The notes beneath the pieces are model-generated. The model saw only the letters and a program-made list of their open reading frames with translations. It did no database searches and was not told the DNA's origin. Source: Rhinopomastus cyanomelas (Eukaryota > Chordata > Aves > Bucerotiformes > Rhinopomastidae). From it: DNA of 64,000 bases. The position numbers and the translations under genes are program-made. Positions 1-10,150 of this stretch are shown piece after piece. The stretch is from NCBI GenBank assembly GCA_013400115.1, contig VXBP01010394.1, positions 1,488,001 to 1,552,000 of the forward strand, written 5' to 3'. How positions within the stretch are numbered: position 1 is the stretch's first letter; the number at the start of each line of letters is the position of its first letter.

Positions 1-3000
1 TCTCCACCATGAGATGGACCCACAACATTCACTCCAAGGGGACGACAATGCCTTTTTGAATATGTGACATCTAACTGAACATCTGCCCTAATGATGGCAG
101 GACGGACTGCAGACAGCACAGGGTTACAACTCATCCACAGGTATCTAGGACTGTGAAGGTGCCAGAAACCTGGATTATGCAAATGGATGGGTAACATCCC
201 CATTCATGTGAAACCCATCCGTCTCATTCATGACAATTTATGTACAATGGTGTGACATGAAAATGTAACTGAGTGCAGGTCATGGGTTCCTGAGCATGTC
301 CCAGCTCAAGGGGCACCTGGTGAAGCTCACCTGGGACTCTGTTGTTTCAGCTCTAATGGCAGTGGTAGAGCTAGGTTGGGTTGGGAATGTCCTCTCCATA
401 CTCATGCTTGACCTAATCTGGATAACCCTTCCACAAGCACCACCTGTTGACTATGGATATTGTAGTCTGAGAAAGAGAAAACTGTTTTGCACCTGACACC
501 TGACAGTCACTAATGCAATGACTGAGACTTTGGGAATGTCAAAAGTCTTTTTGTTGCCAATTACAGTAGCCACCGGATGCTTTTATTTCTGTAGTTTTAT
601 TGATCCTCTGGTAATGATTCTGGAGAATAGGAACTCTATGAGTATTTTTCAGTTCATCAATTTTTGCTTATATCTGAAGTCTGAAGAAACATTGCATTTC
701 CTTTTCTGTTTGTGGTTGAACAATTAAATTAGGAGGAACAAACAGTAGGAAAATATGGTCCAAGTTTCCCCAGCATTTTGCTTTGTGCAAAGCTTCTAAT
801 AAAAACACCAGCTGGAAATAATGGGAAGTTCTTAGGAGAACTAGTGAATGCTGAAGATCATTTTCAATCTAATTCTCACGAGTTTCTCTCTCTTCGAGCA
901 CTAGCTTCCTAATTTTCTTCTGTTTTCTGTACATGAATTCTTGAATTGTTCTTCTCTTCATATTTACATTCTATCCATAAAATTCAGACGTGTTTAAATA
1001 GCAACACAAAAGCTTTAACCATTTCCAGGACGCATTTGTCAGCACACTAACTCTATTCTAAAATGCTCTGGAAGTGTTATTTAAAGAGCACTAAGAAGTT
1101 CTTATTCCTGCAGTCATTCTTTTCTGTTACTCTTAATTGTTGGCATCCCACACGAACTCCAACATTTCCTGTTTGTTACTGTTAATCTGTGCTTCATGGA
1201 CAGTGGCTGCTCTTTTCCTTGATGGCAGCAATCAATGACTGTTCTCAATAGTTATGAAACAGAATCCTATATAAAAATGGCAAATCATATTAAGCTTCTA
1301 TAGGATCCTTGATCTTTCGCCGGTGTATCTGATCTATTTCCAGAGCAGACGGCTCAGGCTATGTGCCTTGCTTAATAAGTAAACAGTTCCTGTAAAACTT
1401 CTCTCTTCTCCTGCTGCCTTAACCCTCCGTGTTGTTAGAAGAAATCCGTGTTGTGTTTCAAAGAGGATCTCTCCTCTTTTCTTGAGAGAACATTGGTAAT
1501 GTCTTAGGTCTGAAACTTTACAAATGAAGCAAATCTCACTTTGCTAGCAAAGCTTCTGGCAAATTATTTCTCTCTATCTTGCACAGTATGTTATCGGCAT
1601 GATCAGCACAGATTTTGTAAGTCCCAACAGCCTGGTCTCTTAGGAGTGAGAAATTTCACTTCTCCAAACGAAGGGAGAGGATAACGTATGTGAGTTAGAA
1701 TGGAAATCATTCTTCCACCACAGAGCGCTGTTCTCGCTTCATCCTTGGCAAACAGGACACAGTGATTGTGGTTGTAGTTAGTAACACAGACAGTCATCAG
1801 CCCAGCATGGACTATAGCTCCCAAAATGATTTCATGTTGCCACTAAACATTTTGAGGGCTCAAATTAGAAAATTTTAGCCACTGCCATCTTGATTTGCAT
1901 TTGACATGATTTTTGCAAGCAATTGTTAGCCAAATATTTTATCAATTAAAAATTGGGGTTTGATTTACTGCTAGATTTAAGAGTGTACCTATTTAGGACA
2001 TACAAACTGCTGGTTTAATGTCTACATTTCTGTCTGGTGTTGGAGAGGAAACCATTGGGACTTCTTAGGACAGAGCTAACTGTGTTGAGCCAGGTGGTGG
2101 TAGAGCACAAGAGACTCTGATCTGCTGAACACAGCTGATGTGGGATCCTATCAGCCCCTCATATTTCATACCCAGAAGTGTAGGATGGAATGAAAAGCTG
2201 CACTCTCCAGCACTGTGCAAGACAGCTCTCTCCCAAGTCTGGCTACTTTTCCAACCTGGCTAATGGAAGGGGAAAACAAAAGTTCAAAACATGAACGTAT
2301 GCTTGTAGAAGGAACTTGTGCTTTGGGGTGAATGCTCCAGGATTGGGGCTTGGACACGTGTTTTTCTACTGGCATCATGACCTTTTGACAGTTTGTGAAT
2401 GTCCAGTTCATATCAAAATATTGCAGTGATGAGTTTTGCTAATTGCAAGGATTTATAAATGAGTCCGGAATACTTTGTCAGTAGCAAAGAAGGCTCAGAT
2501 CAACAGATCAGAGAAAGTTCTGAGCAGAGCACAAGCCTGCTATAACTGTCAGAGCTGAGCAATTCCACACAAATAATACAAAGCTGCCATTGCAAACAGC
2601 TTCAGACTTGAAGTGTCAGACTACTGCTGTGTGACTGTGTTACCACGCCAAGGTCACTTCCACAGCGAGCAGGTGGCGCGACACCCCGCAAGCCAATATC
2701 GCAGCTCTGCCTTTACATATAGTCACTCCCCAGGAAGACAAAGCTTAACACTTCAAAGTGGCTTCCACACCCCACACCCCTTTCACAAGCTAAAGAGTTC
2801 AAGCCAGGAACTTCCACTGTACAAGAAAATGCAGAGGTTCTTTTTCCTTTTTAGTTTGTAACTTTACCTTTTGAGTAGGGGAAGAGGAAATATGAAAGAT
2901 GGAACATCCCTGTCCTGTCATTTGCTACAGCCTTTGGCCTCCTGTCCTCCCAGCAGAACATCACAGAGGTCTGGCCACCAACCACAGATGGTCTTCTCAT

Positions 3001-4796
3001 ACAGACAACCTGAGGCTGCAAGTACCAATCTGGGTCCTGCATGAGAATCTGAAGAAGCAAATGTGACTCCAAATCTTAAAATCTGAGTATGGTGCCACCA
3101 GGAAAGCCAACTTTTCGATGGCAGGAAAGCCAGCTGCCACAACAATCCCTCATTTTTTTCATCCCAGAGCTGCTCCTTTTTCACAAAAACAACTCTTTAG
3201 CAACAGACTCCTGCAGCTCATCAACAACTTGGGATTGACAGCTGAAAGCCTTGTTCAGCTCAGATAAGTCTGTAGTTTTTTATCATTTTTATTTCTGTAG
3301 AGGCTGGCCAGTCCAGCATTCTGTCCTGCTGTTCAGACCACCCATGCACACGGTTTCAAATCAAACATCCCTTCTTAATGGGATCCCAATATTCAATTAG
3401 TGTCAATCTCTGCAATCTAAAACGTGATTCAGCACTTTAAAACTAGAACAAGATGCATTCAATTAAATGAACATGAGTAGCAGAATCATATATCTGAGGA
3501 GTTTTCAATTTTGGCAGCAGAGTAAATGGGAGACTTTAAAAAAAGAAAATCCTTCTGCCACTGCCATCCAGCCACTGGAAGGCAGTCAGTGTCTCACACA
3601 ACAGGAACATTTGGAAGCACGGTCTTTCAGAATCTACACGATTAACACACTTCTAAGAAACACTGCTCCACTGTCTCTAACTACCATGTTCTGGTGTTTT
3701 AGGTTAACAATAACGAGATATGAAACTTCAGATGCCATAACTGAACAGCTCTCGTGAGCCTTGAATTTGCAAAAGCGATAACCTCTCCTCCTCAACGTAT
3801 TCAGCATCTTCTGTGTGAAATAACACCGTTCTCTCGGCTGGGATATAATCTCTGTCTGAGCCATAATGTAAACACGAACGCTGAAGCCTCTGCTCCTGTG
3901 CAGGGTAACCAGAGTTTTTTGACATTTAAAATATCTAGCGGCATAACAAGACTTGGTATTTGCATATACATAAATTGTGCCAGGGAAACGAGATGAGTGA
4001 CAAACCATCAACAACAAGCTGCAGCATTGCCTGTGGCTTTCACATCAAGCACGGCTGCATATGAAAACCTTGCTATAGTGCTGGGAAAAAGGAGCTTGAC
4101 CACCACAGCCTCTGTTCTAGACATGGTCTGCTGAAAAAGAAAACACGTCTTTAAGCACCACTGTGAAGGAGAAAACTGTTTATTGTAAACATCTGAAACC
4201 TTTCTGTAGTGGCGAGACATTGAGGGAAACAGTTTCCTGTCTGATGTGATATTTGACATAAACTTCTGCGCGAGGATTTTCTTTCCCATCCATCCTGGCT
4301 ATCAGCAAGGGTATCTCCTGAGGTTGAAGCAGGTTGTGTGATGCCCATGAAGGCTTCGTTACAGCTCACTATTGCATCCCACTGGCATGTCTTCCTGCCC
4401 TCACTTGAAAAGCATCTGCACCATACGGCTAAAGCTGTGGCTAGTGAGAATTAATGTCACAGAACAGCACAACATGATTTTGTTTTCATGTGACTGATAG
4501 TGCATATATTCCTCAGAATCACGGCACAGTCCAGAGGGACATTTCATGCAGCTGAAACAAGTAGCTCATGCAAACCATCTGCAGCTTAAGCACATGACAG
4601 ACCCAGTGGTGATTTCATAGTTGCCAGTGAAACAAACTCTGATTCCTCCCAGAGAGACAAATGCTGCCCAAAACAATCCTGAACATTTTACACCTTGGCA
4701 CATGGCGCTTGTGGGAAATGACCAAAGGAAAAGGAGAATCAAGCAACAAAGACACTAGAGCTGAAAATGAAACTCAGCTTTAGGAAACCTCTAAAG
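1..4796. other. Stretch without recognisable genes or repeats
   Basis: AT-rich unique-looking sequence. Open frames here are short (at most 127 codons, minus strand 3634-4017) and overlap frames on the other strand, as expected by chance. I saw no CR1 3' end, no LTR pair and no splice-framed exon that I could defend. The part around 3760-3990 has a few more CpG than its surroundings, without any recognisable product. Confidence 0.5.
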
Positions 4797-4804
4797 CTCT
4801 AAAC
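4797..4804. repeat. Left target-site duplication of the hAT element
   Basis: CTCTAAAC lies directly before the left terminal repeat and matches CTCTGAAC directly after the right terminal repeat in 7 of 8 positions. An 8-bp duplication is the hallmark of hAT-superfamily insertion. Confidence 0.85.
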
Positions 4805-5317
4805 CAGGGGTCCTCAAACTTTTTAAACAGGGGGCCGGCTCACTGTTCCTCAGACACTGTCAGGGGCTGGGCTATAGTTTGGAAAAAAATGAACGAATTC
4901 CTATGCACACTGCACATACTTTATCTGTAGTAGTGCAGGAAAAAGAATGCAATATTTAAAATGAAGAACAATTGCAACCACCAAAACCAAATAATATTTC
5001 AATGTGGACTATGGGCCTGGTTTGTGCTGCCTGGCTTGTCCTGCCGGAGAGCTGGAGGGAGGGAGGGAGAGAAGGGGGAGCTGCCACCTCGCNNNNNNNN
5101 NNNNNNNNNNNNCCTCGCTGATGCCGCCCCCCCCCCCAGCCTGGCCGCGCAGTCGGCAGGAAGTCATCTGTGGCTGCTCAGTTTACCCCACCACAACCCC
5201 CACCACAACCCCCGGCGGCGGGGCAGAGGGGCGGGGATGTTCTGTAAATACTGGCAGGCCGCACTGGAGACCCTGGGGGGCCATATCTGGCCCGCAGGCC
5301 GGGTTTGAGGACCCCTG
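4805..5317 (+). mobile_element. Non-autonomous hAT (Charlie/OC1-like) DNA transposon
   Basis: The element starts with CAGGGGTCCTCAAAC (4805-4819) and ends with its exact reverse complement GTTTGAGGACCCCTG (5303-5317), so the terminal inverted repeats match over 15 bases. It is flanked by 8-bp duplications. At about 513 bp (20 of them N) it is far too short for a transposase. The frames that cross it show no transposase motif, so it would have been moved in trans. The first 200 bp are AT-rich. From about 5030 the interior becomes GC-rich, with GGGA repeats, a C9 run near 5129-5137 and a CCACCACAACCCC-type repeat near 5190-5213. From memory, the terminal 40 bp and the AT-rich part resemble the OC1/Charlie group of hAT elements known from several tetrapods and linked to horizontal transfer. 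The superfamily call is firm; the family name is tentative. Strand is arbitrary. Confidence 0.85.
5093..5112. other. Assembly gap (20 N) inside the hAT element
   Basis: Twenty N bases interrupt the GC-rich interior. CCTCGC occurs immediately on both sides, which suggests a tandem or GC-rich stretch that was collapsed or could not be joined. The true length here is unknown. Confidence 0.95.
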
Positions 5318-5325
5318 CTCTGAAC
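5318..5325. repeat. Right target-site duplication of the hAT element
   Basis: CTCTGAAC follows the right terminal repeat and pairs with CTCTAAAC at 4797-4804, with one A/G difference. Confidence 0.85.
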
Positions 5326-6138
5326 TATTGCACAAAGTTAATCCTCACTGCTTTGTCTCCAGCTTGTAAGGTTATGTCCTGTGCAAGAGTAAGTAGCAGG
5401 GGCACAAGTGCCTAACTCAGCATTGTGTATGTTCAGCTAAGACACTTGTACAAAGCAGGATGAAAATGGGATGTGGGAATAGGTGTGAAACTCCTTTGCT
5501 GAACTGTTTTATTTTTCTAATAATGTAATTTCATTTTTATTTCATTGTTGAGGGGTCCCAACTGGTTCTGCAGGAACTAGTGACCACATAAGTATCAGAA
5601 GTGTAAAAGGGTCCCAGGTTTCACTGTTGTTTGGTGAGGAGTAACTGCTGTCCAGAAAGTGCCTCAATCCAATGGACGGGAGATGACATATTAGTCAACA
5701 ACACGTGTGTCCTGACCCCCTACACTGCTCCTGCTCTGGAACCATGAAGACCCATCATCATTTTGCAGAAAACTTAAGTAGTTTGTGCAGATCCTCACCT
5801 CAGTAAATGTAGTCACATAAGGTACCCAGGAGGTCCCAGGGGTTCACATCGGCTCAACAACAGGCATGGATGAACTCAGAGGGAAGAATCAGAGTAAAGA
5901 TGCATTTAGGAGTTGTACTCCATATCTCTTCCATAAGTGAAGATACCCTGTGAGAAAGAGCTACAGTGGTGTTTGCTAGGTAGGTCACAGCATTTCTCTT
6001 CAGCTGATTCAACAGGCATCTCTTACAGACCTATTAATTAACTGTCTCCAAGATGATGTTATGGTTGCAAGAACACAGTCACATTTCAAGCCAATTGTAT
6101 AAGGATGGCAGCAGCTAATTGCTCCAGTCAGACTTTTC
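5326..6138. other. Stretch between hAT and the first CR1, nothing recognised
   Basis: Mixed-composition sequence with no long frame and no known repeat end. The part near 5550-5760 is slightly more GC-rich, but I could not assign it to any family. Confidence 0.5.
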
Positions 6139-6738
6139 AGTAGCCAAGAAGGCCAGTGGCATGCTGAGGTTAGGAGGTGTAAAGAGGTTTTTCTTCCCCT
6201 CTTCTCTGCCCTGGTGAGACCATATCTGGAAGATTGTGTCCAGTTCTGGGCCACTCAGTTCTAGAAAGACCAGAAAGTACTTTGAAGAGCCAGTGCAGAG
6301 CCACAAGGATGTTGAAAGAAGTGGAACATCTCCCTGATGTGGAAAGACTGAGGGAGCTGGGTCTCTTCAGTTTGGAAAAAGGGAGACTGAGGGGTGCCCT
6401 CATTAATGTTTATAAATATGGAAAGGGTGGGTGTCAGGAGGATGTAGCCAGGCTCTGCTTAGGGGTGTCCGTTGATAGGACAAGGGGCAATGGGTACAAG
6501 CTGAAGGAGAGGAGGTTCTATGTGAACACAAGGGAAAACTTTTTCACTGTGAGAGTGACAGAGCCCTGGGATAGGCTGCCCAGAGAGGGTGCAGAGTCTC
6601 TTGCTCTGGAAGTGTTCAAAACCTGCCTGGACTGTTCCTGGGTGACCTCATCTAGGTGATCGTGCTCTGGCAGAGGAGTTGGACTAGATGATCTTTCATA
6701 GTCCCTTCCAACCCCTAACTTTCTGTGATTTTATGATT
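6139..6738 (+). mobile_element. CR1 LINE fragment, 5'-truncated, with 3' end
   Basis: The copy begins near TAGCCAAGAAGG, inside the ORF2 region after the reverse-transcriptase palm. It runs through the C-terminal ORF2 end to the 3' UTR signature (TTGGACTAGATGATCTTTCA, then CCCTTCCAACCCC) and ends in a degenerate TTCTGTGATT / TTATGATT tail. Severe 5' truncation is typical of CR1. CR1 usually makes no target-site duplication, and none was seen. Confidence 0.95.
6234..6659 (+). pseudogene. CR1 ORF2 C-terminal remnant
   Basis: An open frame of about 140 codons carries the typical CR1 ORF2 tail. In order it has a CRATRM segment near residue 22, LRELGLFSLEKGRLRGALI near residues 39-57, DRTRGNGYKL near residues 81-90, a FFTVRVTEPWDRLPRE segment, and LALEVFKTCLD just before the stop. 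This is the part downstream of the polymerase palm. It lacks the endonuclease and the catalytic FADD box, so it cannot encode an active enzyme. The first ATG is an internal codon and not a real start. The intact frame suggests the copy is not among the oldest in the window. Confidence 0.9.
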
Positions 6739-9700
6739 AATTCCTAAAAAAAGTAGCCTGATTCTACATAAATGACAGAACAATGGAAACACTTTTTTTC
6801 GGTATCACTGGTTCTATAAAGCTTAAATAAAAGACAATTTACGAAAAACCACTTTATTTTATGCTGCTGAACTGGTGGTCATTTTGTCACATCATCTGTT
6901 GTTTGACATATCCTGGTACTGTGCATCAGGAGATGATTTACTCACCAGTCTAAAGAAAGAAACATCCCCAACAGGCTTTATCAGTTTCAGACCCTCATAC
7001 ATTACACAAACTTGCTTCTAAACCTTCTGGTAGGAATAACTACATGGAAGAGGTTTTAGGCTACATTTTTTCTCTCTCTAACTTCTTGTGAGTAATTACT
7101 GCCTCAGGTACCAGACACACTTTGCCTCCTCACTGCGACAGCACACTGATGTCCAAATGGCGTATGGAGCTATGGATCTCAAGAAGGGTAATAACACAGC
7201 GCTGCCAAACTGACAGCTACGAAAAATGATTAACTGTTCCATCGCTGATAAATCTTTTAAAATCCCCAGTGCTTTGGTTATGGTAAAATCTTCAAGAATG
7301 CAACCAGCTATCAGCTTTTAATGCTATTTCTACATAATGCAATACATCCCTTTGTTCAGACGACAATGAAGATTGCTTTCATACTCTGTAGTTTGGGCTA
7401 CGTCACCTGGGGAAGCAAAAAAAACCCATTGACTTGGCTGAGAGTTCCTTGTCTGGATCCCTTCATAATGGTTCCTACAGCAAAAAAAAATCCCTTTAAT
7501 AGGGTTTAAGTATTTGCAAGTTAGGGGAATAACTTTCTCTGAACTTGACAGTTCTAAATCAAGTTGCATCATGACGGCTGACACAACTGAGGTACAGGCT
7601 GCCATCAAACCCAGCAGGAATTCACCAACCTAAACTAGAGAAACACTACTATACAGCTTCACTGAGAATATGCAGGATAATCTGCAATGCTCGTTGGCCT
7701 CTCTCTTGATTTCACAAGCTCCTGAAGGTAGTAAAAGATATAAAATCATGGATGATTACAGCAAGGCACTTGTGGTCATCACATCTTAAGGGTTTAAATA
7801 TTTCCATACAACATTTCTCTTTCTCTAACCTCTAAGAGCACTGGCCATAGATGCTCTGAAGTCCTTTGTTTTAACTGTGCTACAAGGAGAGAGGGTAATA
7901 TTTACACTAGTCTTATACCCAGCAGAAGTACCTAAAGCAACCATTGGGTCTTCTCCATGGCAATAAAAAGGGTGAAATGCAGAAATTACTTTACTTAAAC
8001 TTCCCTGAATTGCTTCAAAAAGCCTCTTCCTCTCCTGCCCCCGAGTACAGCAAATGACATGAGCTGCCTATTGTGGGATGATCACAGGAACTGCTGAAAT
8101 TAGGCTGCATGGCTACCTGCACACTCCCATATTGACTTAGTTTTTGCAGTAACTCTCGAAGAACCTATGTCAGGATGGCACTCATGCTAATGCCAGCAAC
8201 CATGGATACTACATCTCAAGGCAAACTCCAAATGTCTTCACTTTGTCACTTCACTCGTTAGCAGAGCAGTACAATATAGTTCCTTCCTTCTTGGAAGTCT
8301 TGTCATCTGCGTTGCTATTTCAAATTAACCTAGACATGGGATTAAACAACCATTTGGGGAAAAAGTGCTAATCAGCTAGTAACGCTGTCTAGTGTTTTTC
8401 AGCCAGAGTGGCACAGAAAATAGAGATGGCTCTTGGAAATAAGAAATTAAATAATCTATTTTCTGTGACCTCCTACAGTAAACAAGGCTGGAGCGCAGCA
8501 GCTGTGAGAATCCCCCACATATGCTGGCGGACGGTGATCCAGGGCTGCCTGGATTTTGGGATGCCTCCCTTGTGAGTGGCTGAGAAGCTGGCTTGTTCAT
8601 TCTGTGGCCTGATTCCAGTTGCCAGGCTTTATGTCCCTGGTCTCGCAGCCCGCTGTGCACACAGCTCCAGTATGAAGTCCCAGACAATATTCCCTTCCTC
8701 ACCAGAAAGCTGAGTGCTGGGTGCTGACTTTGCACCTGTCACCCTGTTCCCTCAGGTTTGGGTTCACATGAGCACTGAACTTGTGGCTCTGGGCAGGTGC
8801 TTGTGGAGGGGTGAGTGGGGCTCTGAGGTGGAGACTCCATGTGGGTTGGGGTATTAGTGATCATGAGGACAGCTGAATAAGTCTCAAAGGTCTGGTGACA
8901 AGTCTGCACGGCTAAAATGGACTTTAGTGTCTCAGGCAACAGACTTTGCAGTCAAACAGAAATAGATGAGTGAAAACAAACAAAAAAGTCTTGTGTGGCT
9001 CTAGACGTTGCCACTACTTCTGGGAAACAGCAGTGATCATAAAGGTCAGAGAGTTGTATGAATCTGTCATCTCGCACGGGCAGAGACAGCGAAGGATCAG
9101 GGAACACGTTTACAAATCTCAGCCCCTGGCAAACAATGCCGAGAGGTCTCCCTGCAAGAGCTGAGAGAGGCTTCTCTCTCAGAAAAGATACCTGGTTCTC
9201 TTTAATTGCTTTGGGGAGTCCTAAAGTGCCTTCTTCACACTTTAAGTAATGTCAGAGTTTGTGCAGAGCCCAGCTCACTTAACCAACAGCAGCTCTCATG
9301 GTTAATGAGCCCCACGTCTCCTCCCATGGCTACCTTGACTCCCACACTACTTACACAAAATGCCTGTATTAACATTTTAAGACAATTTACAGAGCTTCTA
9401 GCTTTTATTTTTTAAACCAGTGTTTTTCCAAAGATGGCATGAATAATCAAAGCAGAAATAATGAGTCAAATCAGCAAACACAGTAATTTCTATGTGTAAA
9501 ATAGTTTTGAATCAGAAATTGAAGTTCTATTTATACTAATGACAACCTTAACGTCCTAACAGGCTCCAATCTTTGCACAGAAACGATACATGTTAAATAT
9601 CCTAAAGCTTGATGGGGAATTTTACACTCTGTTTATGTTAAACCAGGAAAAAAAAAAAAAAAGAAGAAAGTGAACTTAAGGTAATCATGTAAATTGAATG

Positions 9701-9784
9701 ATAATAAGAGTTCTTTTATATTTTTAGATGACTTGGAATGAATAATTTACAAGGCACTGAGCAAAATATTTTATTAACATAAAG
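6739..9784. other. Stretch without recognisable genes or repeats
   Basis: AT-rich sequence with frames no longer than 119 codons. A run of 15 A lies at 9648-9662, followed by a short purine-rich tail. I saw no source-gene sequence upstream of it that would make it a retrocopy tail. Confidence 0.5.
9770..9775 (-). promoter_or_regulatory. Possible polyadenylation signal AATAAA
   Basis: On the minus strand AATAAA lies about ten bases after the stop codon of the open frame ending at 9785. AATAAA is common by chance in AT-rich DNA, so its weight depends on whether the upstream frame is a real terminal exon. Confidence 0.3.
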
Positions 9785-10098
9785 TTAATGGTATATTTTT
9801 ATAGTATCTGATTTTCCAAAAATTGGTGCTGAGGCATTACCATAATCAGCTCGTGTCAGTAGTGTGCCATTTCGCATGCTTTTATTTTTGAATGGAGTTA
9901 ATGTACTCCCTGGCACAGACGTGAAGTCTAAACCTTGTTCCTCAGCCATCGCCGTCGCCTTTATTAAAATACTTGTAATTTGTTTACTTTTACACAATAC
10001 TTTTACACAAAGCTGTAATAACCTTGCTCTGTGAATTGAAATGTCTGCTAGGCTGTCTTCCAATGACAAAATCAAGGGCTCCAGGGTAGGAAATTCCT
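9785..10098 (-). other. Candidate terminal exon, product not recognised
   Basis: Read on the minus strand, a pyrimidine-rich run ending CTTCTTTGTCTGAAAG lies just before 10098, as at a splice acceptor. The frame then stays open for about 104 codons to a TAA at 9785-9787, with AATAAA ten bases further on. The translated segment begins EFPTLEPLILSLEDSLADI and looks like an amphipathic helical region. It continues with a polar stretch (about residues 55-80) and ends KSDTIKIYH. Composition is more protein-like than the other frames here (few Cys/Trp, balanced Leu/Glu/Lys). I do not recognise the family. It could be a real last exon, a decayed exon or a chance frame. An internal ATG in a fair Kozak context (GACGGCGATGG) is also present. 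Confidence 0.3.
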
Positions 10099-10150
10099 CT
10101 TTCAGACAAAGAAGAAGAAAATGAAAAGGTTCAGCCAGCGCATATGTCAC

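Noticed and set aside
3634..4017. 127-codon minus-strand frame
   Set aside because: No domain, no splice or start context, and heavily overlapped by other frames on both strands.
9648..9662. Run of 15 A as the tail of a processed gene copy
   Set aside because: No coding-like or transcript-like sequence precedes it on the plus strand, and no flanking duplication was found.
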